This document shows, piece by piece, positions 28,161 to 36,952 of a stretch of DNA of 64,000 nucleotides; the stretch's first letter is position 1, and the number at the start of each line of letters is the position of its first letter. The notes under the pieces are model-generated. The model searched no databases, had not been told where the DNA came from, and saw nothing but the letters and a program-made list of their open reading frames with translations. The translations under genes were made by a program, and so were the position numbers. The DNA is from Alteribacter lacisalsi (GTDB taxonomy: Bacteria > Bacillota > Bacilli > Bacillales > Salisediminibacteriaceae), in NCBI RefSeq assembly GCF_003226345.1, contig NZ_PDOF01000003.1, positions 620,001-684,000 of the forward strand, read 5' to 3'.

Positions 28161-28483
28161 GATCTATAACCTGCCTTATCCTCTGTATTTGCCTGCGCTC
28201 CAGCTAAAAAACAGCGAAGCGCCACCTTGCCACACCTGATCTATCTATCTGCCGTAGTGTTTAAACATTCACAAAAACTTCACAAAACTCCTATTATCTG
28301 ATTATTATACCCTATTTGGTGCTCTTAAAAAAGAGGGTGCTAGTACAGGTATGGTAAATGACTACTTTCAACCTTTACAGGCTTGTGTTATTTACTTCAT
28401 TCTATTTGCTCATTAATAGCCTATCACTTAGTAAGTCCAGGAGGTAAGAACATTTATTATTAGTACACACTGATGTTTATTCA
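28161..28483. other. Intergenic region mqo / rlmH
   Basis: 323 bp, A+T-rich, containing the mqo upstream region. An AGGAGG sequence near 28439 is followed only by a three-codon frame. No terminator with a T-run is recognisable after rlmH and no repeat is seen. Confidence 0.4.
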
Positions 28484-28963
28484 TTACTTATGGTACGGTT
28501 CCCCCCGGTTAATCTTAAACCCCCGGTAGACCTGTTCAACAAGAATCAGCCGCATCAGCTGATGGGGAAACGTCATGTCGGAAAAGGACAGCTTGCCGTT
28601 TGCCCGCTGGAGCACGGCATCGCTCAGACCGACCGAGCCGCCGATCACAAACGCCACTTTGCTTTTCCCGTAGGTGGCCAGCTGGTCAAGCTCTTTTGCA
28701 AGCCGCTCGGATGACCATTTCTGTCCGTCTATGGCGAGCGCGATGACTTGGGAATCATGGCTGATCTTAGCGAGGATCCGTTCCCCTTCTTTTTCTTTCA
28801 CCGCGGTCATTTCGGCATCACTCATGTTTTCAGGTGCTTTTTCGTCAGGAACCTCAATGACTTCCATCTTGGCATAGGCGGAAAGACGCTTAAGATATTC
28901 CGCGATCCCCTGTTTAAGATATTTTTCTTTCAATTTCCCAACTGTAACAATCGTAATATTCAC
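28484..28963 (-). CDS. rlmH: 23S rRNA (pseudouridine1915-N3)-methyltransferase RlmH
   Basis: 159 residues, exactly the family length, when the GTG at 28963 is used; GGAAGGAG lies about 10 bases upstream and a longer frame is unsupported. SPOUT methyltransferase features are clear: [14 protein letters not shown] at the start, LAIDGQ, the knot motif [11 protein letters not shown] and the C-terminal signature [12 protein letters not shown]. It methylates pseudouridine 1915 in helix 69 of 23S rRNA. It is the orthologue of Bacillus subtilis yydA and staphylococcal orfX. It follows yyzF, and DnaA boxes lie just upstream. Confidence 0.96.
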   Translation of the reverse strand: MNITIVTVGKLKEKYLKQGIAEYLKRLSAYAKMEVIEVPDEKAPENMSDAEMTAVKEKEGERILAKISHDSQVIALAIDGQKWSSERLAKELDQLATYGKSKVAFVIGGSVGLSDAVLQRANGKLSFSDMTFPHQLMRLILVEQVYRGFKINRGEPYHK

Positions 28964-28988
28964 AGGTGCAAAACTCCTTCCAGAATAG

Positions 28989-29335
28989 TTTTCCACAATA
29001 GTTATCCACATTTCCACAGAAATGCTGTGGAGTTATTTGTCGACTCGGTATAAAGCCTTGTCACTACAGTATTTACAAGTTGTGGACAACTGCTCTTCTT
29101 CCGTGAGTTTGTCGATTATTGGCGGAAGAGCGTAATAATCGACAATATCCTCGATTGCCATATCTATGTGTTCTTTGCAGCAATAATACATGATATAGTC
29201 CCCTGTCATTCCTGATTTTTTTGCATGCGTTTTCACTTACTCACACCTGCATGTGGATAAGTGAACAAGCTGAGTCCCTTGTGTCCGTTGATCTTTCGCG
29301 TTTTTGGAATGTAATATCCATATAACTTATCCACA
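28989..29335. promoter_or_regulatory. DnaA-box cluster around yyzF
   Basis: Three perfect boxes (TTATCCACA at 29002-29010 and 29327-29335; reverse TGTGGATAA at 29252-29260). Two single-mismatch boxes accompany them (TTTTCCACA at 28989-28997; TGTGGACAA at 29081-29089). All lie within 350 bp flanking the tiny yyzF gene between rlmH and htrA. Confidence 0.65.
29033..29191 (-). CDS. yyzF: YyzF-type CxxH/CxxC protein
   Basis: 52 residues from ATG 29191 after AGGGGAC. Two metal-binding-like motifs are visible: CCKEH near the N-terminus and CKYCSDK near the C-terminus, the signature of the small CxxH/CxxC family found next to rlmH in bacilli. The core MAIEDIVDYYALPPIIDKL is typical. It is likely a zinc-binding protein; function unknown. 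The longer upstream frame has no ribosome-binding site. Confidence 0.85.
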   Translation of the reverse strand: MYYCCKEHIDMAIEDIVDYYALPPIIDKLTEEEQLSTTCKYCSDKALYRVDK

Positions 29336-29408
29336 GGAATGGATAACTACGCATACTCACTCTATTGTACCTCCAACCGGTGCTGAATCCAACCGGTCCC
29401 TGCACCTC

Positions 29409-29440
29409 AAAAAAAGAGGGCCGCCGGGGCGCCCCTCTTT
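29409..29440 (-). terminator. Terminator of htrA
   Basis: Minus-strand stem AAAGAGGGGCGCC / GGCGGCCCTCTTT (one mismatch) followed by TTTTTTGAGG, 20 bases past the htrA stop codon. Confidence 0.88.
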
Positions 29441-29460
29441 CATCTTTTGTAATACTGCTG

Positions 29461-30693
29461 TTACATCTGCTGTTCCTGAAGTGTCATTTCCACAGTCTGC
29501 TCGGTACCATCCCGGTAGAAGGTCACATCAACCGTGTCACCGATCGATTTTTCCGTAAACAGATACTTCCTGAGATCATGAATATCACGCATTTCCTCAC
29601 CGTCCACGACCGTGATTACATCTCCTTCACGAAGCCCCGCTTCTGCCGCAGGAGAACCCGGCTCGGTATCAGCTACATATATTCCGCCTGCAATATCCTC
29701 CGGCAGTCCAAGAGTCTGATGCCAATGGTAGCTTGGAATTTCCTGAAGGGAGCGGATAAACACGCCCAGCTGCGGCCGTCTGACTTCCCCGTACTGCTCC
29801 AGATCTTCAATCACAGGCATAGCGATGGCAGTCGGAATGGAAAAACCGATTCCCTCCACGGCATTCTGTGCAATCTTCATTGAATTGATTCCGATCACCT
29901 GCCCTTCAATATTAACAAGGGCTCCGCCGCTGTTACCGGGATTGATCGCTGCATCTGTCTGAAGTACCTCCGCGTTCCAGTCCGGTCGTCCGTCACGGTT
30001 CGTATCTACAGGGATGCTCCGCTCGATGGCACTGATAATCCCCAATGTCACGGATCCTTCAAATGAGAGCGGGTTTCCGATTGCAATTGCCGGTTCGCCT
30101 GCTCTGAGTGTATCCGAATTGCCGAACTCGGCAACGGTCTCGATCTTTTCGGCATCCACTTCGATGACAGCAAGATCCGTAAGTGCATCCTCACCAACGA
30201 GTTCTGCCGGAATTCGGGAGCCGTCGCTGAGCGTGACATCAATTTCCTCTGCATTTTCTATGACGTGCTGGTTCGTGACAATAAAGGCGCGATCGCCTTC
30301 CACTTTATACACGACGCCGGATCCGGTGCCTTCAGCACCTCCTTCAAAAAGGCCGCCCCCGGATGACCGACGGCTGTTCACAACGCCCACAACAGCATCA
30401 TTTACCCGTTCGACTGCTTCGATAACTTCTGATGTTACGGCTACATTAACTCCCTGCAGGTCAGGGATGTCCGCTTCTCCTTCTGCGATGGCTTCGAGCG
30501 CTTCCTGGTCACCGCCTGCTGTTTTCGGGACCACATCGTAAGGCAGAAAGCCGTTGTTCGCCAGAACAGGAATGGAAAAGACGACGATTAACGCTCCCAT
30601 CATCGCTCCCGCAAAGGAAGCAAGACCGGTTTTCCTGCCTGAAGTTTTATCTCTTTTGCTCCGTGTCTGTGTGTGACTGTCATAATACCCCAT
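29461..30693 (-). CDS. htrA: HtrA/DegP-like membrane-anchored serine protease
   Basis: 410 residues. A single membrane anchor is at about 24-45 after a basic cytoplasmic tail. The trypsin-like domain carries the triad His143 (TNQHVIENA), Asp173 (LTDLAVI) and Ser255 (NPGNSGGAL). A C-terminal PDZ domain begins near residue 310 (GVFIRSLQEIPSYH ... EAGLREGDVI). HtrA proteases degrade misfolded exported proteins at the membrane-wall interface. It occupies the yyxA/yycK position after the walRKHIJ operon. The ATG follows GGAGGG. It is separated from walJ by 540 bp that include a repeat, so it is probably transcribed separately. Confidence 0.95.
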   Translation of the reverse strand: MGYYDSHTQTRSKRDKTSGRKTGLASFAGAMMGALIVVFSIPVLANNGFLPYDVVPKTAGGDQEALEAIAEGEADIPDLQGVNVAVTSEVIEAVERVNDAVVGVVNSRRSSGGGLFEGGAEGTGSGVVYKVEGDRAFIVTNQHVIENAEEIDVTLSDGSRIPAELVGEDALTDLAVIEVDAEKIETVAEFGNSDTLRAGEPAIAIGNPLSFEGSVTLGIISAIERSIPVDTNRDGRPDWNAEVLQTDAAINPGNSGGALVNIEGQVIGINSMKIAQNAVEGIGFSIPTAIAMPVIEDLEQYGEVRRPQLGVFIRSLQEIPSYHWHQTLGLPEDIAGGIYVADTEPGSPAAEAGLREGDVITVVDGEEMRDIHDLRKYLFTEKSIGDTVDVTFYRDGTEQTVEMTLQEQQM

Positions 30694-31031
30694 TCACTTG
30701 ACCCTCCTTAAAAAACGTATTCATGATGTTTTAAAAAGGCGCCGGCCGGGAGCAGGGGAATCGTAAATGACCACCTGTTTCCGGTCAGTGTCTCCGTTAA
30801 AGAAAGCCGGCATCAGAGCGATTTTTTCGGCCTCTGCAGTGAAAAACGCACCGTGACAAAAAGCCCGTCTGCTTGGTTTTATTATAAAAAAATGCCCCTT
30901 CACCGTCTATTCATACGATTCATTTTCGATAATTTTCCATATACCTTTACAATGCCCCTGATAACCGGCTTTTAGTCATCTATGAAAGTGGTAAAGTGTG
31001 TGACCGCCCTTTCAGGCTCAGGCTTATACAC

Positions 31032-31072
31032 AAAATCCCTCTGAAGCCGCGAAAGCGTTCAGAGGGATTTAT
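31032..31072. terminator. Hairpin terminator downstream of walJ
   Basis: AAAATCCCTCTGAA / TTCAGAGGGATTT with an 11-base loop. T-rich on both strands; probably the original terminator of the wal operon, now 160 bases away from walJ because of the inserted repeat. Confidence 0.75.
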
Positions 31073-31092
31073 TCGATATTCTTTTAATGAAA

Positions 31093-31206
31093 GGCTCTGT
31101 TAAAGTCTAATGTAGATTTCCGCTCACCGCGCTCCCTTTCCGCAGGAGTGTCGCGCGTTCGCTGCAATCAGCATTAGAATAATCAGCATCAAGCTTTAAC
31201 ACATCC
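31093..31206 (+). repeat. MITE family C, copy 1 (degenerate right end)
   Basis: Left end GGCTCTGTTAAAG identical to the other two copies. The interior TTTCCGCTC...GCGCTCCCTTTCCGC and AGGAGTGTCGCGCGTTCGCT matches the copy at 56156-56332. The right end TTTAACACATCC has lost the last bases of TTTAACAGAGCC. Confidence 0.75.
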
Positions 31207-31234
31207 ACTAAAAAGCCGGACTGCGGCACAAGTT

Positions 31235-32035
31235 CTACACTTTTGCCAGCGGAGTGGGAACTGCAGGGTCCGTATCAAAAAGCTTAAGGCTTCTGCCTGT
31301 TTCATAGCCTCTTCCTGCCAGCGTCTGTTCGACTGTCATCCGGGCCAAGTCCTTCATGTTGTTATCCTTGCTCAGGTGAGCCAGATAGATATGAGCAGGC
31401 TTGTCGTTTGTATCGAGAAGATCAGCCATGGCATGGGCTGCATCCTCGTTGGATACGTGGCCTACATCGCTCAGGATCCGGCGTTTTACGCTCCAGGGGT
31501 AACGGCCCATCCGCAGCATACCCATGTCGTGATTGGATTCAAACACATAGGCATCCGCTTCCCCGACGATACCTTTCATCCGCTCGCTCACATAGCCGGT
31601 ATCCGTAATGACGGAAAGTTTCCTTCCTCCGTGTGTGAAGGTGAAAAACATTGGTTCGGCTGCGTCGTGGGAGACGCCGAAGGACTGCACATCCATGTTC
31701 CCGAATGTTTTCGTTTCCTCCGTTTCGAAGTGGAATTTCTGATCGGTTTTCAGTGTGCCGAGCATCGAATCCATCGCCTTCCACGTCTTTTCGTTCGCGT
31801 AGATCGGCAGATTGTAGCGCCGGGCAAAAATCCCGGCGCCTTTAATGTGGTCACTGTGCTCATGCGTAATGAGAAGGGCGTCCAGCGTGGACGGATCGAG
31901 TCTGTTCTTCACAAACAGTTCGTCCAGCTTTTTACCGCTCAGCCCTGCATCAATGAGCACTTTGCTCGTGTCTGTTTCCACGTAGATCGCATTACCTGTA
32001 CTGCCGCTTGCCAGTACACTGAATTTAAGACTCAT
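31235..32035 (-). CDS. walJ: WalJ (YycJ) metallo-beta-lactamase-fold protein
   Basis: 266 residues from ATG 32035, matching the start [16 protein letters not shown] of its relatives; it lies 17 bases past the walI stop. The metal-binding motif [10 protein letters not shown] and later ligands SHDA, TDTGY and a C-terminal HLS are present, so the nuclease-type metallo-beta-lactamase site looks intact. YycJ is the last gene of the classic walRKHIJ operon and has been linked to DNA repair and to coordination of cell division with replication. A palindromic element separates it from its terminator. Confidence 0.94.
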   Translation of the reverse strand: MSLKFSVLASGSTGNAIYVETDTSKVLIDAGLSGKKLDELFVKNRLDPSTLDALLITHEHSDHIKGAGIFARRYNLPIYANEKTWKAMDSMLGTLKTDQKFHFETEETKTFGNMDVQSFGVSHDAAEPMFFTFTHGGRKLSVITDTGYVSERMKGIVGEADAYVFESNHDMGMLRMGRYPWSVKRRILSDVGHVSNEDAAHAMADLLDTNDKPAHIYLAHLSKDNNMKDLARMTVEQTLAGRGYETGRSLKLFDTDPAVPTPLAKV

Positions 32036-32052
32036 ATTTTCTGTCACTCCAG

Positions 32053-32838
32053 TCAGTCTGTCCATACCTCACTGTTGTGGGCATTTACGAAATAGTACTC
32101 ATCATCAACCGTCACCCGCCACATAGGCGCATAGTACTCGTGGGCATCCATATTGGCCGGTGTCATGTTGTAGTGACCGAGTTCCACTTCATCAATGACC
32201 ACATCTGCGATTCCGTATTCCAGGATCAGCACTTCGATCGCTTCAAGAGGCGTCATCAGTTCAGGAGCAAGCTGAGGAGAGAAATCCATGTACCGCTGAT
32301 CGTAGCCTTCAACCTCCCCGTCCTCCGTCAGATAAAGAATGACGTGAGATTCTTCACCGCGGTAGCGGAGAGGCTCGTCCTCATAAACCTGAAAAGCCCG
32401 AATCATTCTTTCCTCCTCATCGTAGGAAGCGAATCTGTATTCATCACCGTTATACAGATGATCGGCTAAGAAAGATTCAACCGAAGAGGCCATATCCAGC
32501 CCGAACAGCTCCTGCGGCTCGTCGAGCACGGCTCTGATCATCTGGTTTCTTCTGAAACTGATTTCCTGATCCTCGAACTGTTCTTCGATCATGCTCTGCT
32601 CTTCATCTCCAAATTCGTGGCCTTCACCGCTGATATACTGGCCTTCTTCATCGGCTTCCGGGTCATCGATCGAAATTTCGATGTTCTGACGCCTGAGAAG
32701 CTCCTGGAAAGAATGATCCTCCTGTGCCATCACGCTCATATTTTCGGCGTTCCGCTTTTCAACAAGCTGAAAAATGAGAAACGCATTCAGGAATATAAAT
32801 GTCATGATCAGAATCGTTTTAGCTCTGCTCCAGTCCAT
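32053..32838 (-). CDS. walI: WalI (YycI) regulator of WalK
   Basis: 261 residues from ATG 32838, with GGAGGTGA 8 bases upstream; the start overlaps the end of walH by about 20 bases. One N-terminal membrane helix ([18 protein letters not shown]) follows MDWSRAKT, the usual YycI start. The extracytoplasmic part is very acidic and ends in the YycH/YycI-type repeat fold with [10 protein letters not shown] and [11 protein letters not shown]. YycI and YycH interact with WalK through their membrane helices and tune its activity. Confidence 0.92.
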   Translation of the reverse strand: MDWSRAKTILIMTFIFLNAFLIFQLVEKRNAENMSVMAQEDHSFQELLRRQNIEISIDDPEADEEGQYISGEGHEFGDEEQSMIEEQFEDQEISFRRNQMIRAVLDEPQELFGLDMASSVESFLADHLYNGDEYRFASYDEEERMIRAFQVYEDEPLRYRGEESHVILYLTEDGEVEGYDQRYMDFSPQLAPELMTPLEAIEVLILEYGIADVVIDEVELGHYNMTPANMDAHEYYAPMWRVTVDDEYYFVNAHNSEVWTD

Positions 32839-34213
32839 CCTCTGGGTCACCTCCGGACTCCTGGTATTCTTCTTCCGTGTCTTCCAGCTGTTCAAGTGTA
32901 AACCACTGCCCGTTTACGTTAATAAACCAGGAGGGGGAGAAAATAATAAGCGCACCGGTATTACTGTCCATATGATAGCCAATTCGGATTTCACCAGCGT
33001 CTTCATCCACAATCGTCTCAGCAGACGCAATAAAGTTCCTTACATAGTCGAGGGATTCGAGCGACGTCATGGTCCCGGCTTCCTGGTAGTTCTCATCCAG
33101 ACGGTATAAAGAACGGTCATATCTTGTAATCTGCTCACCGGAGCGTTCAACAAGTTTGGTGTAATAGAGGGATTCCCGCGAGGACCCCCCCAGCACCGGT
33201 GTTTCATCCATAGCCAGCCGGTACACGGCACGATCCCGGTTCACGTATTCTGTTACATCATCCAGGTAAAAATCGTCTGTGAAACCTCCGTGGCTGTTCA
33301 GAAAATTCAAGCTCGCAGAGGCCATACTCCGGCTGCTCTCATCAGGATCACCTGAGACCGGATACTCAAACTTCATAATGTCCGGTCCGCTTCCCTGTCT
33401 GGAGAAAGTCAAAAACCTGTTCCCATCCTGATAGCTGGTGTTGGAGACATTCGTAGAATATTCCAGAACTGTGGACGGATCACTGAAAAGCAGCTGCTTG
33501 TAATCCTCGCTTCTGATCGAGTTGTTAAGATGGGTAGTGTACTCCTCCATATTCGGCGGTTCAATCGGCAGATAGGCGTACTCTCCGTCTCTCATGTTGC
33601 CGAAAACTTCCCCTTCGGCAGCATAAAGTGCATCGCTTTCACTTTCATAAAGCGCTCTGAAACCTGATTCGGACAAGCCGGTCTCCGCTTTTCTCACTTC
33701 TCCTTCCGAATATGAAATAAAACGGGCCACAACTTCCGAATCAAAATCACTGTCGCCGTTTGCAGAAAGATGAATCCGGTCAATATTTTCAAGAGGAAAG
33801 GATTCTTCCTCTCCAAGATCAAAGTCAAAAAGCTGTTCCATCATCCGGGCCGGAATCGGCGTGGAAAACCTGAAATCCAGTGCATGCTCGTGCTTGTACA
33901 TTGACGGGATGTTCTGCCTCGATTCGGCAATCGGCCTGCCAAAGGAAATGTCCCTGAGACTGCTCATCTGCGAACTGTACCGGTCCCCGCCCGGCTCCAT
34001 CCACAGCCGGTCTGTTCCATCATGGACGGTAATGCTTTTCGGCATCAGGATATCAGAGGCGTTACGCTCTTCTCCTATTTCCGGCGTTTCAATCGGTTCT
34101 GCACTGCCGAGCGTGCTGTATTCAGGCTGATAGGTCCACAGGGAATACGTAAGTGTTACACTGGACAGAATCAGCACCCAGAGACATGCCGTTTTGATAT
34201 GCTCGATGATCAT
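32819..34213 (-). CDS. walH: WalH (YycH) regulator of WalK
   Basis: 464 residues. One N-terminal membrane anchor (CLWVLILSSVTLTYSLW) is followed by a long extracellular region with WTYQPEYSTL, typical of YycH. The start codon overlaps the walK stop (TAATG), showing tight translational coupling. It forms a membrane complex with WalI and WalK. The protein is rich in Asp, Glu and Ser, in keeping with the acidic secreted proteins nearby. Length is close to the family norm (about 450). Confidence 0.93.
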   Translation of the reverse strand: MIIEHIKTACLWVLILSSVTLTYSLWTYQPEYSTLGSAEPIETPEIGEERNASDILMPKSITVHDGTDRLWMEPGGDRYSSQMSSLRDISFGRPIAESRQNIPSMYKHEHALDFRFSTPIPARMMEQLFDFDLGEEESFPLENIDRIHLSANGDSDFDSEVVARFISYSEGEVRKAETGLSESGFRALYESESDALYAAEGEVFGNMRDGEYAYLPIEPPNMEEYTTHLNNSIRSEDYKQLLFSDPSTVLEYSTNVSNTSYQDGNRFLTFSRQGSGPDIMKFEYPVSGDPDESSRSMASASLNFLNSHGGFTDDFYLDDVTEYVNRDRAVYRLAMDETPVLGGSSRESLYYTKLVERSGEQITRYDRSLYRLDENYQEAGTMTSLESLDYVRNFIASAETIVDEDAGEIRIGYHMDSNTGALIIFSPSWFINVNGQWFTLEQLEDTEEEYQESGGDPEDGLEQS

Positions 34214-36030
34214 TATGCTTCTTTCGCCTCCTCAGGAACAGGCAGGCTGAAGGACATTTTCGTGCCCTGGCCCCAGTCGCTGCTGACCCAGATGTTTCCG
34301 CCGTGAGCCTGGATGATCTCCCTTGCAATTGCAAGGCCGAGCCCCGTGCCTCCGAGGCTTCTCGTTCTCGCTTTATCCACCCGGTAAAAACGGTCAAATA
34401 CATGAGGGATACTGTCTTTCGGTATTCCTACACCTTCGTCCTGGACACTGATAATGACACGACCTTTTTCTTCTTTTACCGAGCAGGTGATCGTCCCGCC
34501 CTGCGGCGAGTATTTCACTGCGTTTGACATAATATTGTCGAGAAGCTGCGTCAGTTTATCCCGGTCACCGTATACAAACAGCGGTTCGTCCGGTACTTTC
34601 CGCTTAAACGTAATCGCCTGGTTTTTCGTCGACATTTCAAAACGGTCAATCACCTGGTCAACGAAAGAGGTGAGGTTCATGGAATTCATCGTCATCTGAT
34701 AATCTTTGCTGTCCATTTTTGAAAGCTGAAGCAGATCGTTTACAAGACGGATCATCCGCTCGGTCTCGGTCTGCGTGACGTTTATAAAACGAGGCGCCAC
34801 ATCGGTATCAAGCGCACCGTCGGCAAGGGCTTCCAGATAGCTTTTCATGGACGTGAGCGGCGTACGGAGTTCGTGGGACACATTTGCGACGAATTCCCGG
34901 CGCTCCTGCTCCACTTTTTCCTGCTCGGTCACATCGTGCAGTACGGCAATCAGGCCGTTCTGCTCGCCATTTTCCTTGGAGATGACGGAAAAGTGTGCTT
35001 CAAGGAAAGATTCATCCCCGAGCCAGTCCAGATCCAGCAGAATGGAATCATTGTAGCCGTAAAGGTCCTCCAGTTTTATCGAACCGCTCAAATTCAGCAC
35101 TTCGGTGAGTTTCTCCCCGAGGGCATCGTTCTGTGTACGGTCCAGCATTTCCTCAGCCCGGCGGTTCATCAGAATAATATGACCTTTTTTGTCCGTGGCG
35201 ATGACGCCGTCCGTCATATGGGTCAGGACAGAAGACAGCTTCCTCCGTTCCCCTTCCGTGGTGGCATTGGCGTCCTGCAGTTTGATGGTAAGATCGTTAA
35301 AGGCGCGGGCAAGTTCGCCGATTTCGTCACTTCCATAAACCGTTACACTCCGGGTAAAGTCACCTTTCCCCATCGCTTTTGCCTGCTTTCGCATATCGGA
35401 GATCGGACGGGTAATCGTCTGTGACAGAAGCACACCGAGCACTACTGTAATAGCAAGCGCGATCACCGTTCCGGTCATGAGAATCTGATTGATCTGCTGC
35501 ACCTGGGCATAAATCTCCTCAACAGAGGCCTCGATGTAAACAGCACCGATCGTCTCATCCTCTTCACCCAGCACCGGCTTGGTAATCACCCGGACGCGTT
35601 CGTTGGTCTGCTCATCGATCATCGGCTGTGATTCCTCAATGCCGATAAAGGTCCGGTTAATATAGACATCCGTCGTACGCTGTCCGATCAGATCCAGTTC
35701 TGTTCTGTCGGACACGCCGACAATCGTATTATTGATGTCAACAACCCGGGCTTTAGCGTCTTCAATATTAAAAAGGGAAGTAAGGACATTCTCAATATCA
35801 GCGGTAAGGGTCGGGTCGTCCTCTCCACGTTCCTCGAGCATTTCCTGCTGCACGTTATAACGCAGGAGCTCTGCACGCTCACTTACCATTTCCTCATGGT
35901 TTTCCACCAGCGTATCTTCAAGCTGCTGGGTAAAATAAACCCCGATGACCTGCATCGCAATTAAAATCAACAGCACATAAATCGTGACAATCTTTACGTG
36001 TATTGACTTGTAAAAGCGGATTTTTTTCAT
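34213..36030 (-). CDS. walK: WalK (YycG) sensor histidine kinase
   Basis: 605 residues. Membrane helices are at about 12-32 and 183-203, with an extracellular PDC/Cache-like domain between. HAMP (204-256), PAS (260-370), HisKA with phospho-acceptor His386 (FVANVSHELRTPLTS) and HATPase (480-600; NAVKYSPQGG, DEGVGIP, GTGLGLAI) follow. In the PAS domain His271, Asp274, His365 and Glu369 align with the zinc-binding residues reported for the Staphylococcus aureus protein. WalK controls WalR and hence autolysin expression; it is essential in most low-GC Gram-positives. It lies 4 bases after walR. Confidence 0.97.
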   Translation of the reverse strand: MKKIRFYKSIHVKIVTIYVLLILIAMQVIGVYFTQQLEDTLVENHEEMVSERAELLRYNVQQEMLEERGEDDPTLTADIENVLTSLFNIEDAKARVVDINNTIVGVSDRTELDLIGQRTTDVYINRTFIGIEESQPMIDEQTNERVRVITKPVLGEEDETIGAVYIEASVEEIYAQVQQINQILMTGTVIALAITVVLGVLLSQTITRPISDMRKQAKAMGKGDFTRSVTVYGSDEIGELARAFNDLTIKLQDANATTEGERRKLSSVLTHMTDGVIATDKKGHIILMNRRAEEMLDRTQNDALGEKLTEVLNLSGSIKLEDLYGYNDSILLDLDWLGDESFLEAHFSVISKENGEQNGLIAVLHDVTEQEKVEQERREFVANVSHELRTPLTSMKSYLEALADGALDTDVAPRFINVTQTETERMIRLVNDLLQLSKMDSKDYQMTMNSMNLTSFVDQVIDRFEMSTKNQAITFKRKVPDEPLFVYGDRDKLTQLLDNIMSNAVKYSPQGGTITCSVKEEKGRVIISVQDEGVGIPKDSIPHVFDRFYRVDKARTRSLGGTGLGLAIAREIIQAHGGNIWVSSDWGQGTKMSFSLPVPEEAKEA

Positions 36031-36034
36031 CCGA

Positions 36035-36745
36035 TCAACTCTCCTGGTCGGTGGCGTTGCGCAAGTAGTACCCTACACCGCGGCGGGTTACAATCCATGT
36101 CGGGTGACTCGGGTTGTCTTCTACTTTTTCACGCAGGCGGCGGACCGTTACGTCAACCGTCCGCACATCTCCGAAGTAATCATAGCCCCACACAGCCTGC
36201 AGCAGGTGCTCTCTCGTCATAACCTGGCCGAGGTGCTTGGCAAGGTAATGAACAAGTTCAAACTCACGGTGCGTCAGTTCAATCGGATCTCCCCGTTTCG
36301 TCACAAGATAGGCATCCGGCTGCACGAGAAGCGGACCAACCTGAATGTCCTTGGAATCCTGCTCCGGTCCGGATGATTTCTGGTTCCGGCGGAGGTTCGC
36401 CTTAACACGTGCTATAAGTTCGCGGGTGCTGAACGGCTTGGTTACATAATCGTCCGCCCCAAGCTCAAGACCGAGCACTTTATCAATTTCCGAGTCTTTT
36501 GCCGTAAGCATGATAATCGGCATATCATAGGTCTTCCGGACTTCACGGCACACTTCCATGCCATCCTGGTACGGAAGCATAATATCAAGCAGAATCAGGT
36601 CCGGAACGTGCTCCTTCACTTTCTCCACTGCTTCATTGCCGTCATAGGCACAGAACACGTCAAAACCTTCTTTTTCGAGACCAAACTGTAAAATATCTGC
36701 AATCGGCTGTTCATCATCCACAACAAGAATTTTCTGTTTTTCCAT
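36035..36745 (-). CDS. walR: WalR (YycF) response regulator
   Basis: 236 residues from ATG 36745, matching orthologues that start M(E/D)[10 protein letters not shown]. The receiver domain has the acidic pair in VVDDE, phospho-acceptor Asp54 (LILLDIMLP), the conserved TAK block and the KPFSTREL helix. A C-terminal OmpR-type winged helix follows, with [12 protein letters not shown] and the terminal RRGVGYYL. It activates autolysin genes and represses their inhibitors through paired TGT(A/T)A(A/T/C) boxes. First gene of the wal operon; its promoter lies in 36746-36912. Confidence 0.97.
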   Translation of the reverse strand: MEKQKILVVDDEQPIADILQFGLEKEGFDVFCAYDGNEAVEKVKEHVPDLILLDIMLPYQDGMEVCREVRKTYDMPIIMLTAKDSEIDKVLGLELGADDYVTKPFSTRELIARVKANLRRNQKSSGPEQDSKDIQVGPLLVQPDAYLVTKRGDPIELTHREFELVHYLAKHLGQVMTREHLLQAVWGYDYFGDVRTVDVTVRRLREKVEDNPSHPTWIVTRRGVGYYLRNATDQES

Positions 36746-36912
36746 TCTTCCCACCAGCTTCCACTTTAGAGTCTGCCTATCCTGTTAAATCCGAGTCAAC
36801 CAATCTATTAGTTCCGGCATTTTTTTATACACGTACCTTCTCCTATTCTATCATAGTTGGAAACGAGTATAAAACAGCATAACAATGGTAATTCAGGCAG
36901 TCTGACGTGGAT

Positions 36913-36943
36913 AAAAAAAACCTTCCGCCAGTTACGGCGGAAG
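36913..36943 (-). terminator. Terminator of the M23 peptidase gene
   Basis: Minus-strand stem CTTCCGCC / GGCGGAAG with a short loop, followed by a run of eight T residues, 10 bases past the stop. Confidence 0.9.
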
Positions 36944-36952
36944 AGCGTTTCA

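Larger units (their letters stand above)
30694..31234. other. Intergenic region walJ / htrA
   Basis: 541 bp. It holds a terminator-like hairpin (31032-31072) and a MITE copy (31093-31206) lying between that hairpin and the walJ stop codon. A 60-codon minus-strand frame at 30721-30903 lacks a ribosome-binding site and any recognisable motif. The htrA promoter must lie within 30700-31030, but I cannot place it. Confidence 0.5.

Noticed and set aside
28484-28963. rlmH as an SCC-type integration site
   Set aside because: The gene end is intact and neighbours are ordinary; no recombinase, direct repeats or cassette genes are seen.
30721-30903. 60-codon minus-strand frame between htrA and walJ
   Set aside because: No ribosome-binding site, no recognised motif, and no such gene expected between walJ and htrA.
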